The notes under the pieces were generated by a model. That model did not search any database. It saw only the letters and a list, made by a program, of their open reading frames with translations, and had not been told where the DNA came from. The position numbers and the translations under genes were made by a program. Positions 1 through 8,282 of a DNA stretch of 51,159 nt are shown here, piece by piece (the first letter of the stretch is position 1; each line of letters opens with the position of its first letter). This DNA is from Rhodoferax sp. (GTDB taxonomy: Bacteria > Pseudomonadota > Gammaproteobacteria > Burkholderiales > Burkholderiaceae_C). The stretch lies in NCBI GenBank assembly GCA_029865845.1, contig JARXAM010000047.1, forward strand, positions 1-51,159, given 5' to 3'.

Positions 1-102
1 AACGATGGCATTCATGGTCTTCAAGAACTCATCACGCCGCGTGGGCTTGCGGTAGTTCTCAAACGTTTGGTCGGCCGCCATGGCAAGCGTTTGTTGTTTC
101 AT
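1..102 (-). CDS. IS5-type transposase, N-terminal fragment (runs off left edge)
   Basis: Thirty-four codons remain in frame from an ATG at 102 to the window edge. The protein begins MKQQTLAMAADQTFENY and continues with a KPTRRDEFL motif, which matches the start of IS5-group DDE transposases. An AGGAAG ribosome-binding site lies about seven bases before the start. The catalytic domain is outside the window. The 71 bases between this start and the stop of the PepSY gene at 174 should contain one terminal repeat of the element, but it cannot be defined without the other end. Family assignment is by remembered N-terminal similarity. Confidence 0.7.
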   Translation of the reverse strand, partial: MKQQTLAMAADQTFENYRKPTRRDEFLKTMNAIV

Positions 103-173
103 TGCTGCTTCCTGTACAAGTGGCTCAGGTGCACGCAAGTCGCGGGCCAACTGGGGACTTAATCGTCATTGCC

Positions 174-1574
174 TTAGGAAAGCACTCGGCGGAGTGCCGG
201 AATGCGTGAAATCAACAACCAGTCCAACACCACCACCGCCAGCAATACCCCGCCAGACAAAGGAAATGCCAAGCCGGTGATCACCATCACCAATGCGCCG
301 GTCTTCCACAACGGTGCTTGCGCGGGAACAGAGGGTGCTGCCAAGCGACCACTGCCCTTTGGACGACGGACCCACCACATCACCACGCCACTCACGCACA
401 ACAACACAATCGCCAGGCAAAAAAGCACATTGGCCCCTGCACTCCACAGTCCTACATCACCTTGGTGTAACGCAATGCCAATGGCCATGGCTTTGGCCAC
501 CAGCGAGTAGTCGGCAAATGCCACGTCCGCCAGCACCCGGCCGGTATAGCGGTCTACATGGACCGTACGGTCTTTGAACGGATGGGTCAGGTCGCCACTC
601 ATGGTGTCCGCTGAAATGGTGTAGACGCCTTTGGCATCCTGGGGCACGTTGATATGGAACTGACCTGCAAAGCCCAATCGCTTGGCCAAAGCGGAGACGC
701 CGTCAAGGTTGACGGGCTCGCCTGCTGCCACGCCCAGCACACCCGCGTCCGAGCCGGATGCGGGCAGCAGCGTTTGCTCCAGGCCCCAAGGCACATCGTG
801 ACCGCCAGCGGTGTTCAAGCTGGCATGTGTGGCATCGGATGCGGGCACGGCATCCCACTTGGCGGCAGGAAATGTTGCCCAAGGCTGCACCAACTTGCCC
901 CCCCAGATGCCGGTCCACGACATGCCAGTCAACAAAAAGGCCAACAGAATGATGCTGACCCAGAAGCCAACGCTGGCGTGCAGCGATTTCCACCAACGGC
1001 GCCCACTGGCACGCCATTCCGGCATAAGCACTTGCGCCCAACCGCTGCCATTGCGCGGCCAGAATAGATAGAGCCCCGTCACGATCATGACGATGCCCAA
1101 ACCGGCTGCGACCTCCAGGATTCGGTCGCCCGCATCACCGATCAACAAGGTTCCGTGGATTTTCTCAGCCCACGCAAAGATAGTGTTGTCTTTGTCCACT
1201 GTCTTCAAAACGCGAGCGCTGTAAGGGTCCACCGCAACCGCCTCGGTGGCGCCGTTGCGCACCACGACAAACCACGCGCTGAGGTCATTGTCCTTGGGCG
1301 CGATGTATTCCTTTAGGGTGGCACCGGGAAGCTCGTTCAACACGGCACGCGCTTGTGCCGTCACCGGCTGCATGGAGTTTTGGGGCTGCACGTACACCAG
1401 CTGACCCAAGCGGCTCTGAAAGCCCGTGAAATACACCATCACCAGGCCCGTGATAGCGAGCATCAGAAGAAACGGAGCGACAAACAACCCGGAATAAAAA
1501 TGCCAGCGCCATGCGACGGCATAGAAGCGGGACGATGAGGGTGCGCGCACAGGCGCGCTCACAGAAGACGACAT
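174..1574 (-). CDS. PepSY-associated transmembrane protein
   Basis: This 466-residue integral membrane protein belongs to the PepSY-associated TM family (PiuB-like), often linked to metal or siderophore handling and inner-membrane reduction. A first membrane helix follows the typical WRWHFYSGLFVAPFLLML segment; further helices lie near residues 180-200, 230-250, 390-420 and at the C-terminus, with periplasmic PepSY-like stretches between. I chose the ATG at 1574 (MSSSVSAPV) because homologues start shortly before the RFYAVAWRWHFY stretch. An ATG at 1589 is also possible and neither has a clear ribosome-binding site. It is the last gene of the copper cluster and looks intact although an IS lies just beyond its stop. 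Confidence 0.8.
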   Translation of the reverse strand: MSSSVSAPVRAPSSSRFYAVAWRWHFYSGLFVAPFLLMLAITGLVMVYFTGFQSRLGQLVYVQPQNSMQPVTAQARAVLNELPGATLKEYIAPKDNDLSAWFVVVRNGATEAVAVDPYSARVLKTVDKDNTIFAWAEKIHGTLLIGDAGDRILEVAAGLGIVMIVTGLYLFWPRNGSGWAQVLMPEWRASGRRWWKSLHASVGFWVSIILLAFLLTGMSWTGIWGGKLVQPWATFPAAKWDAVPASDATHASLNTAGGHDVPWGLEQTLLPASGSDAGVLGVAAGEPVNLDGVSALAKRLGFAGQFHINVPQDAKGVYTISADTMSGDLTHPFKDRTVHVDRYTGRVLADVAFADYSLVAKAMAIGIALHQGDVGLWSAGANVLFCLAIVLLCVSGVVMWWVRRPKGSGRLAAPSVPAQAPLWKTGALVMVITGLAFPLSGGVLLAVVVLDWLLISRIPALRRVLS

Positions 1575-1662
1575 AGGAAAGACATCCATAAAGCGGAAAC
1601 ATGGGCCGACTCGTGCACGAATCGACCTTGAGGCGGTGACTGCCAGCGAAGGCAGCAAAAGC

Positions 1663-2094
1663 TCACGCTAGCGCAGGCGGGCCACGCGCCGGCGGCGCAC
1701 GGTGGATGTCTTTGCAAAAGAAATGCGCCTGCCGGACCGTGCGCAACTGGTTTGCGCCGCTCACCAAGAAGAGGGAGGTCTGGTGGGGCGGCGGAGCAGC
1801 GCTGCGGTCCGAGGCTTGCAAGCAAAACGGGCAATGGTCGAGAGAAGGTGGTGGAGTCTGGCCGTTAGCGGTTCCACCCTGCATCGCCTCGGGTGAGGCT
1901 TCCACCCCCAAAACACCGCCATCGGCGGTACAAACCTCCTGCATCGGCCCCGATGCGCTCCACGCCAGCGCACGAGACACCGTGGGTGCCAGCGTCCCCA
2001 GTACCAGCACGCACAACACCAGCCACATCGCCCAAGGGCGGTGGATGACGTTGTGGCGGATGGGGCTGTGGGCGCGCAGCGTCACACCATGCAT
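1663..2094 (-). CDS. DUF2946 family protein
   Basis: This 143-residue protein has one N-terminal hydrophobic segment (residues about 20-45), a disordered middle, and the HCPFCLQ motif that marks DUF2946. The His-Cys-x-x-Cys arrangement could bind a metal, and DUF2946 genes recur beside PCuAC, YcnI and TonB-receptor genes for copper. A low-complexity Pro/Ala tail ends the protein. It sits 17 bases downstream of the PCuAC gene and is probably co-transcribed with it. A second DUF2946 gene opens the cluster at 4110. The biochemical role is unknown. Confidence 0.75.
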   Translation of the reverse strand: MHGVTLRAHSPIRHNVIHRPWAMWLVLCVLVLGTLAPTVSRALAWSASGPMQEVCTADGGVLGVEASPEAMQGGTANGQTPPPSLDHCPFCLQASDRSAAPPPHQTSLFLVSGANQLRTVRQAHFFCKDIHRAPPARGPPALA

Positions 2095-2111
2095 GAGTGA
2101 CTAGGACGTGC

Positions 2112-3038
2112 TCAGTGTTTGTGCGCGCCGTGGCCTGTAGAAGCCCCATGGCCTCCAGCAGCGTCGTGCCCGGCAGGCCCCACCTTCAACATGCCCTCAA
2201 AGCTGGCGAACAAGGCCAGTTGGTCTTTGCTCAACTTGGCCTCGGCCGCCTTCACCGCAGCGGCCAATCGGGTGGCGTGGTCGGCGGGCATGCCGGTGGT
2301 TTGCAACACCTTCGCATCTTTCAGTCCGTCACCCGCACAGACCACAATAAACCAACCATGGGACTCTTTTTGCAGCAAGGCGCGTCCCCCCTTGCTGCCC
2401 TGAATCCACCCTGCCACGGCATAGTTGCCCATCACTGTGACGGGCGCTACCGCCAACGGCGCATCGGGGCGGTCAAACTGCTTTTTCATGACTGCGGTGA
2501 TTTGGTCTGCATCCGGCCCTTTCGGTGCAGGGGCTGCGCCGTGACCCATGGCCCCATGATCGCCCTGCATTCCCCCGGCTGCGCTGGCTGGTGGCGTCTG
2601 CGACACCGGAATCCGCAGCGCTTGGGTGGTTTCCACGCCCTTGGCGTCTTTGAATACCAGGGTCAGTGGAATGGTGGTGTCTTTGAGCAGGGGCAACTTC
2701 AGGTCCATGAGCATCAGGTGGTAGCCACCAGGCTTGAGTTCCACCGCTTTGCCAGCGGGCAAATCCAGACCCTTGGGCAGGGCACGCATGCGCATGACGT
2801 CGCCCTCCATCTTCATTTCATGTACCTCTGCCACGCCCGCCACCGATGAGCGCACGCCCACCAATGTCGTTTCGGCCGGGGACTTCAACAGCATGAAAGC
2901 GCCGGTGGCCTTTTGGCCCTGCACGGTGGCGCGGGCCCAGGCGTTTTGCACATCCACCACTTGGGCAGACGCGCCTGCCATCGCCATACACAGGGCGAGT
3001 GCCGATGCAGGTGTCTTTATCGAACGAAAAAAATGCAT
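2112..3038 (-). CDS. PCuAC copper chaperone fused to a copper-uptake-associated domain
   Basis: The 308-residue protein has a signal peptide ending near ASA-Q26. A PCuAC domain (about 26-150) carries the periplasmic Cu(I) ligands HEMKM, the MRMR methionines and HLMLM. After a Gly/Met/His linker (about 155-170) comes a second domain (about 175-285) resembling the stand-alone 'copper uptake system-associated protein', and a His-rich tail (GHGASTGHGAHKH). PCuAC proteins deliver copper to periplasmic sites such as cytochrome oxidase. Usual PCuAC proteins are about 150 residues, so this is a two-domain fusion. A strong AGGAG lies seven bases before the ATG. It is 21 bases downstream of the YcnI gene. 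Confidence 0.85.
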   Translation of the reverse strand: MHFFRSIKTPASALALCMAMAGASAQVVDVQNAWARATVQGQKATGAFMLLKSPAETTLVGVRSSVAGVAEVHEMKMEGDVMRMRALPKGLDLPAGKAVELKPGGYHLMLMDLKLPLLKDTTIPLTLVFKDAKGVETTQALRIPVSQTPPASAAGGMQGDHGAMGHGAAPAPKGPDADQITAVMKKQFDRPDAPLAVAPVTVMGNYAVAGWIQGSKGGRALLQKESHGWFIVVCAGDGLKDAKVLQTTGMPADHATRLAAAVKAAEAKLSKDQLALFASFEGMLKVGPAGHDAAGGHGASTGHGAHKH

Positions 3039-3059
3039 ACCAAGCTCCTTGAGAATTGA

Positions 3060-3614
3060 TCAGTGGGCATGGCCGCCACCGGCCTGCACGTCCAATACGT
3101 CGAGTCGTGCGGCCGGGGACTTCAGACGGTGCGCATCGTGGTTGGCAGCGGGAATCTCGACCCAGGCGTTGCTGCCCTTGTCACACCCCTGTACGACTTT
3201 GAACCACAGCGTACCGGGTGTCTTGGGGGTGGTTCCACGGAATACAAACTCATCCGCAAACGCGTCGGGCAACGCGTTCTCTGCGCCCTTGGCGGTCCAG
3301 GTGATTTCCTGCACGCCCTCGGTGTACCGGGTGCCGTGCATCTCGTAAGGCTGGTCCAACGCACCCACCTTGGTGCTGACATTCCAACCTGCCTTTACCA
3401 AGGGCTGGGCCGCATTGAAGCCGGACGGGATGGTGACCGTGATGGACGTGGTGGGTGCCCCGGCACAGCCGTGCCCCACCCGCAGCACACCACGGTAACC
3501 TGCACCGGCAGCAGCGGCTTGGTCTGCCAGGGTGACATGGGCCCCTGCGGTACCCACACCGCCCAAGGACAAAAAGACGGCTGCCCACACAAGGTTCTTG
3601 CAATTCATATTCAT
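3060..3614 (-). CDS. YcnI family (DUF1775) periplasmic copper-binding protein
   Basis: This 184-residue protein has a signal peptide (to about residue 25) ending AGA-HVTL. The mature N-terminal histidine is the conserved copper-ligand position of YcnI/DUF1775 proteins. The domain continues with GYRGVLRVGHGCAGAPTTS, typical of the family, and a conserved Trp-containing segment near residue 78. The C-terminus ends GGGHAH. No separate membrane anchor is seen. A GAGG ribosome-binding site precedes the ATG by seven bases. It is flanked by DUF2946 upstream and PCuAC downstream in one transcription direction, which supports a copper role. Confidence 0.85.
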   Translation of the reverse strand: MNMNCKNLVWAAVFLSLGGVGTAGAHVTLADQAAAAGAGYRGVLRVGHGCAGAPTTSITVTIPSGFNAAQPLVKAGWNVSTKVGALDQPYEMHGTRYTEGVQEITWTAKGAENALPDAFADEFVFRGTTPKTPGTLWFKVVQGCDKGSNAWVEIPAANHDAHRLKSPAARLDVLDVQAGGGHAH

Positions 3615-3735
3615 AAAAATACCTCGACAACGCGCGCGCTGCGGCCCGATAGGGGCGCACCCACGCGAACATGAAAAATCAACACAGGGGGTACGACGTG
3701 CGCCGCGCGCTCAGCGCAGATGGCAGAGGGGGCGC

Positions 3736-4110
3736 TCAGGCGGCTGCGGGCGGGCCGCGAGCCAAGGCCGCACGGGCAAACCGCTGGAAGGCGTGCTGCG
3801 TGGCCGCAGGTGTGGCCCGCTCGTGGTACCGGCCAAGGGCAAGGGGTGTGTGCAGCACGGCAGGCGGGGCCACGGCAGGCAAGCACAACACGCAATCCAG
3901 CGTGTGGGCACGCTCCCACTGTGCATCGCCCGCAGGGTCGGAGGCCGGGTCCGCCACCCAGATCGGCTCTCCCGCCGTGGTGCACACCAGCGCCAACGAG
4001 GGGGCATGCACCCAGGGCGCTGCGACGGACATCCCCACGGCCAAGGCAAAGCACGCCACCATCCCACGGATGAGGGTGTGCGCTTGTCGCAAGGAATGAA
4101 AAACGGCCAT
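3736..4110 (-). CDS. DUF2946-like protein, first gene of the copper cluster
   Basis: This 124-residue protein has one hydrophobic segment (about residues 15-32) and an LDCVLCLPA motif in the middle. That motif is the Cys-x-x-Cys signature of DUF2946 but lacks the preceding His seen in the paralogue at 1663-2094 (Asp takes its place). It is 121 bases upstream of the YcnI gene and is divergent from marC, sharing an 80-base intergenic region. No good ribosome-binding site is visible, so an internal start (MVACFALAV or MSVAAPWV) is possible. The Ala/Arg-rich tail is probably unstructured. Confidence 0.65.
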   Translation of the reverse strand: MAVFHSLRQAHTLIRGMVACFALAVGMSVAAPWVHAPSLALVCTTAGEPIWVADPASDPAGDAQWERAHTLDCVLCLPAVAPPAVLHTPLALGRYHERATPAATQHAFQRFARAALARGPPAAA

Positions 4111-4190
4111 GGGTGCGAATTATGGACGACGCCGGGCTGGTATTCTCAAGCGCCGTGGTGACCACGATGCCCAGACTGTAGAGCCCCGCC

Positions 4191-4799
4191 ATGATGAATT
4201 ACACCTTTGCCTCCGCGACCATTTTGCTGATCCTGATCACGGACCCGATTGGCAATATTCCGATATTTGCCAACGCCCTCAAGCATGTGGCCCCCGAGCG
4301 GCGGCCCAAGGTCATCCTGCGAGAAATCTTGATCGCCTTTGCCTTGCTGCTGACCTTTATGTTTGTGGGCGAGAGCTTCTTGCGGGTCATGAACCTGAGC
4401 GAACTCTCGCTGCAAATTGGCGGTGGCGTGATTTTGTTTTTGATCGCGCTGCGCATGGTGTTTCCGCCCATTGCGGCAGCAGAAACCGAGATCAAGACCG
4501 AGCCCTTGATCGTGCCGTTGGCCATTCCGGCGGTAGCTGGCCCATCGGCGCTGGCCACCGTGCTGCTTCTGGTGTCCCAGCAGCCCGACCGCCGCATGGA
4601 GTGGATTGGCGCGCTGTGCGTCACCATGCTGGTCAGCGCCGTGGTGCTGGTGTCCGCAGAGCGCATTCAACGCATGATTGGCGACCGCCTGGTGGTCGCT
4701 GCAGAGCGGCTCATGGGCTTGGTGCTGGTATCTGTAGCAATTGAAATGATGCTGCGTGGCATCAAGACCTTTGTGCAGCAGGTGGCCGCAGCGTCCTGA
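4191..4799 (+). CDS. MarC family inner-membrane protein
   Basis: The 202-residue protein has about six membrane helices and the family's signature early segment LILITDPIGNIPIFANAL. It also has the conserved REILIAFALLL and PLAIPAVAGPSALATVLLL stretches. MarC proteins (MarC, YhgN, YchE in E. coli) are inner-membrane proteins of unknown transport substrate. Two ATG codons are adjacent at 4191 and 4194. The gene stands alone between divergent and convergent neighbours. Length and motifs are normal. Confidence 0.85.
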   Translation: MMNYTFASATILLILITDPIGNIPIFANALKHVAPERRPKVILREILIAFALLLTFMFVGESFLRVMNLSELSLQIGGGVILFLIALRMVFPPIAAAETEIKTEPLIVPLAIPAVAGPSALATVLLLVSQQPDRRMEWIGALCVTMLVSAVVLVSAERIQRMIGDRLVVAAERLMGLVLVSVAIEMMLRGIKTFVQQVAAAS

Positions 4800-4825
4800 C
4801 CCGGCCTTGGCCGCAGTCGCAGGTG

Positions 4826-5842
4826 CTAGCGCGACTGCGCTGCCACTTCGACGACCTCTTGCGCAATGGCCCCAAACATGCTTGCACCCTGAGGCCCCTT
4901 GACCTCCACGCGCAGCGTATCGCCCGGGGCCAAATATGCGGTTTGGGCCTGCCCGTCGAGCAGCACCTCCATCCCGCGCTTTTCCGCAATGCTGCAATAG
5001 CCTTGGGGCCACTGGGTGCGATCGCCTTTCACTACGCCAGCATGGCTCACGGTGCCCGACAACAGCAGGGTGCCAGACCGCAGGCGTCGCGCGACCGCTG
5101 CGTGCGCCAACAGCGCTCCAAAATGCACCTGCATGCCGTCGCCCAGGTCACACATTCCGACCTTGCGGCCGTTGAGGGTTGTTTGCACTTGCAGATGCAG
5201 CCTGCCTTGGTCCCAGGCCGGGCGGACTTCATCGGGCGTGACGACCACCGGTGCCCACGCCGTCGCCAGGTGCTGCTGAAACGGTGTCCACGCCTGCGTG
5301 GGCTGCGCCGGATCGTGCCGGCGCAGGGTGTGGTTGGCCAAAGCCAGCAGGCGCACCGCATCCAATGCGCGGTCGGGGCTGCACCCCAAGGGCACCTCGC
5401 CGGTGATCACCGCCAGATTGACCGCGAAATCCAGCTGCCAGGCCGGGTTGATGCACGCGATCTCGGCGTGTGGGCCCCGCAGGTCATCCCCCACGCCTTG
5501 TGCCACCGGGGACCACGGCAAGGAAGCAGCACCGTCCACGTGCCCCTGCGCCTGGGCCACCACATGGCGGTGGCTGGGGTAGGCATCCCCCTGCAAACAC
5601 TGATAAACGCGGGACATGGGGGCCTGACACATGGCCGGGTCAAACGCAAACGCATGGCGGGCGTGCCCGTGGTTGAGCTGGGTATAGACCTCCTCCAACG
5701 CGGGGGCCAAGTAGTTCCAGTCGTCCAAGACCTGTTGCAACCGGTGCGCAATATGCGTCGCATAGTGGGCCTGGGTGAGGTCTTTGGACACCACGACCAA
5801 TTGGCCGTCGCGCGATCCGTCGTGATAGCAAGCGAGTTTCAT
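4826..5842 (-). CDS. Fumarylacetoacetate hydrolase-fold protein with altered metal ligands
   Basis: The 338-residue protein aligns over its whole length with the FAA-hydrolase proteins common in Burkholderiales (start MKLACYHDGSRDGQLVVVS, middle HFGALLAHAA, end VFGAI-like MFGAIAQEVV). Typical members have D-F-E-x-E-(V/L)-A-V-V-x-G and a following N-D that bind the divalent metal. Here the segment is LDFAVNLAVITG, with Ala140 and Asn142 in place of both Glu, and Asn170-His171 in place of Asn-Asp. The ATG at 5842 matches homologues. It may be non-catalytic or use another site. It lies alone, divergent from the DUF3108 gene. Confidence 0.8.
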   Translation of the reverse strand: MKLACYHDGSRDGQLVVVSKDLTQAHYATHIAHRLQQVLDDWNYLAPALEEVYTQLNHGHARHAFAFDPAMCQAPMSRVYQCLQGDAYPSHRHVVAQAQGHVDGAASLPWSPVAQGVGDDLRGPHAEIACINPAWQLDFAVNLAVITGEVPLGCSPDRALDAVRLLALANHTLRRHDPAQPTQAWTPFQQHLATAWAPVVVTPDEVRPAWDQGRLHLQVQTTLNGRKVGMCDLGDGMQVHFGALLAHAAVARRLRSGTLLLSGTVSHAGVVKGDRTQWPQGYCSIAEKRGMEVLLDGQAQTAYLAPGDTLRVEVKGPQGASMFGAIAQEVVEVAAQSR

Positions 5843-5946
5843 GCGGCCATTTTCACCGCTTTTGCGCCCTGCACCGCCCGGCACGGCGCTGACTTACACT
5901 GGCCGTTTGCACGTCCATTGCACGCCATTGAATTCCCATTTTTGCC

Positions 5947-7095
5947 ATGTCTGAGGAATTGACTGCACCCCGCCATTCCCGCGACCGCGCGCCCACCACG
6001 CTTCGTCGGGCCGTGGTGGTGGCAACGGTGGTGGTGCTTTTGCATGCATGGACTTTGGGCGGAGGGGCGTGGTTGTCGGTGTCAGCGCCGTCGGTATCGC
6101 ACGCGCCCGACAGTGCCCTGCGAACCCGCCTGCTGCCTGCGCTACCCATGCCGCCAGCACCACAGGCACCTGCGCCGCAACTCTCGCCACCGCCCTCCAG
6201 CCAGACCGCGCCGCACACACCGCCCCCTACACGGGTCCCTGCGCAGCCCGAGGGCGACGCCCCAGCGCAGGCGATGCCACCGAACCCGACCGACCCACAT
6301 ACGAGCGAATCGCCGCCTGCAGACCCAGCGAATGTGCAGGAGGCCGCCGCCCCCATGCCCCCCGAGGGCCAGCCCCCCGCCACGGCCACTGCACCTGTTG
6401 CGCCCCCAGCCGCCCCGGCACCCGCACAAGCCCCACAGTTTGCGTTTCCACCACCCGTGGTACTGAATTACGACGTGGTCGGCCTGACGGACGGGCAAAA
6501 AAATGTGGTGAGCGCAGCCATTACGTGGAAGCACGATGGCATGCACTACCAGGCCAGCCTGGTGGTCACCAAGTTTTTGCTGAACTTGCGCCAATGGACC
6601 AGCAAGGGCCAGCTCACGGTCGAGGGCTTGGCCCCGGTACGGTTTGGCGAAAAAGGGTGGCGCCGCGCGGAAGTGGCTGCGCATTTTGTGCGCGACGAAG
6701 GGCGCGTGGTGTTTAGCGCCAACGCAGCGCCTGTGGCATTACTGCCCGGCGCACAGGACCACTTAAGTGTGTTCATGCAACTGGCCAGCCTGTGGGCCGG
6801 TGCGCCCCAGCGGTGGAACGAGGGGGATGTGCTGACGTTCCAGTCGATAGGCCCGCGCCAGGCTGAGACCTGGACGTTTATCGTGTCCGCCCCTGAGCGC
6901 ATCAGCGTGCCGGGAGGTAGCATGCAAGCCTTTAAGCTCACCCGAGAGGCAAGCGGGGAATACAGCACCAAAGCCGAGCTGTGGCTGGCACCCCAATTGC
7001 ACTACCTGCCCGCACGCATTCGCTTGTCCGAACCCAATGGCAATGTGTTGGACATGGTGTGGTCCGACAGCCAAACCACCAGCGGACCCGGATGA
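5947..7095 (+). CDS. DUF3108 domain protein with proline-rich linker
   Basis: The 382-residue protein has one N-terminal membrane anchor (about residues 22-45) followed by a linker of about 100 residues made mostly of Pro, Ala, Thr and Gln. This could span the periplasm. A C-terminal DUF3108 domain (about 170-375) includes the ITWKHDGMHYQASL strand and the AQDHLSVFMQLA segment. The anchor plus Pro-rich linker recalls TonB-like geometry, but there is no TonB C-terminal domain. It overlaps the next DUF3108 gene by an ATGA, so the two are probably translationally coupled. Function is unknown. Confidence 0.8.
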   Translation: MSEELTAPRHSRDRAPTTLRRAVVVATVVVLLHAWTLGGGAWLSVSAPSVSHAPDSALRTRLLPALPMPPAPQAPAPQLSPPPSSQTAPHTPPPTRVPAQPEGDAPAQAMPPNPTDPHTSESPPADPANVQEAAAPMPPEGQPPATATAPVAPPAAPAPAQAPQFAFPPPVVLNYDVVGLTDGQKNVVSAAITWKHDGMHYQASLVVTKFLLNLRQWTSKGQLTVEGLAPVRFGEKGWRRAEVAAHFVRDEGRVVFSANAAPVALLPGAQDHLSVFMQLASLWAGAPQRWNEGDVLTFQSIGPRQAETWTFIVSAPERISVPGGSMQAFKLTREASGEYSTKAELWLAPQLHYLPARIRLSEPNGNVLDMVWSDSQTTSGPG

Positions 7096-7841
7096 TGACC
7101 ACACGCACCACGGGGTGGCGCATGGCGCGGATGGTGTGTTGCGCCCTGGCCCTGCATGCGCTGCCCGCCGAGGGAATTGGGGCGGACGCGGCACGGCGCG
7201 CCGCACTCCCGGCACCTGTGCGGCTGGACTTTGAGGTCACAGGGGTGATCTCCTCCCCCTACTCGGGTAGCGCAGAGTTGGTCTGGACACACGATGGACG
7301 ACGCTACCAATCGCAGCTTCACATACGCAAATTCGGGCTGACCTTGCAAACGTGGACCAGCCAGGGCACCGTGTCCGAGAGCGGCCTGGAGCCCGAGCAC
7401 TTCACCAGCAAGCGCCTCGGACAAGCAGAAATCAGCGCCCGTTTGGACCGCGCTCGCGGTCGCGTGTCATTCAGCGAGGGGACACCGCAGACGGCACTGC
7501 AAGCGGGTGCACAGGACCAACTGAGTGTGTATATGCACTTGGCCTACCTGCTGGCAGCCGATAGCGAGCTGGCCACCATGGGCCAAACCCTTGCCCTGCA
7601 GGCCATCGGGGACCGGTATGCCGAACAATGGACGTTCACCATGGAAGGGGCGAAGTCCGTCACGCTCGGCGCGGTGTCTCTCCAGGCGCTGAAATGGACC
7701 CAGGAGCCCAGCGGCACGCGCAAGCAACGGCTGGAGGTGTGGTACGCCCCCTCGCGCCAGTTTTTGCCGGTGAGGATTCGCATCACCGAAGCCAATGGTG
7801 ATTACCTGGATTTGGTATCGGTCCATAACCCCATCCGGTAA
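7092..7841 (+). CDS. DUF3108 domain protein, tandem paralogue
   Basis: The 249-residue protein has a signal peptide (about 1-28) and one DUF3108 domain. The domain matches the upstream protein segment by segment: WTHDGRRYQSQL against WKHDGMHYQASL, GAQDQLSVYMHLAYLLA against GAQDHLSVFMQLASLWA, and AEQWTF against AETWTF. It has no Pro-rich linker and is predicted to be exported. The start overlaps the upstream stop (ATG at 7092, TGA at 7093); a second ATG at 7095 is possible. Its role is unknown; the pair looks like an old duplication that kept operon order. Confidence 0.8.
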   Translation: MMTTRTTGWRMARMVCCALALHALPAEGIGADAARRAALPAPVRLDFEVTGVISSPYSGSAELVWTHDGRRYQSQLHIRKFGLTLQTWTSQGTVSESGLEPEHFTSKRLGQAEISARLDRARGRVSFSEGTPQTALQAGAQDQLSVYMHLAYLLAADSELATMGQTLALQAIGDRYAEQWTFTMEGAKSVTLGAVSLQALKWTQEPSGTRKQRLEVWYAPSRQFLPVRIRITEANGDYLDLVSVHNPIR

Positions 7842-7926
7842 GCGGTGCACGCGCCGGGCGTTTTGCTGCTACCCTTGAATTGGTGCAGATGGCATCTATT
7901 TACGGATCATCGCTCTGACTCTACCT

Positions 7927-8229
7927 ATGCATACGCTCTACGAATCCGATTCTTTCTCCGTGACCCACATGCTGGCCCACAGTGACGCCGAGGACTTTGG
8001 CGCACCTGCCACCGCGTGGCAACTCCAAGGCACACCGCGCCTGGCCCGACATGGATTTGAGATCGTGGACAAACGCTCCAACAAAGAAGTGTTTTTGGAT
8101 GGCTCGTGGGCCGAGCTGTTTCAGCAACACATCGTGGCTTGGCAGGTGAACACGCCCACCCAAGAAGAAGTGGAGCACACGCTCGAACAGTACGCCGAAT
8201 TGGCCCAGACGCCTGTCCAGGTGCATTGA
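7927..8229 (+). CDS. DUF3567 family protein
   Basis: This acidic 100-residue protein is typical of the BTH_I0359-like DUF3567 family of Burkholderiales, with the conserved segments HGFEIVDKRSNKEVFLDG and FQQHIVAWQ. It is predicted cytoplasmic, with no signal or membrane segment. The ATG at 7927 gives the usual family length. It lies 53 bases before purU in the same direction and may share a transcript. Function is not established; its near restriction to this order is useful taxonomic evidence. Confidence 0.85.
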   Translation: MHTLYESDSFSVTHMLAHSDAEDFGAPATAWQLQGTPRLARHGFEIVDKRSNKEVFLDGSWAELFQQHIVAWQVNTPTQEEVEHTLEQYAELAQTPVQVH

Positions 8230-8282
8230 GTGCGGCGCGGCGTTCGGCAGGTGCAGGGGTGCGGAACTGCGACAATCGGGGC

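Noticed and set aside
4823-5962. 379-codon plus-strand open frame opposite the FAA-hydrolase gene
   Set aside because: It is a shadow of GC-rich codon use on the other strand: the minus-strand frame has full-length family similarity, this one has none.
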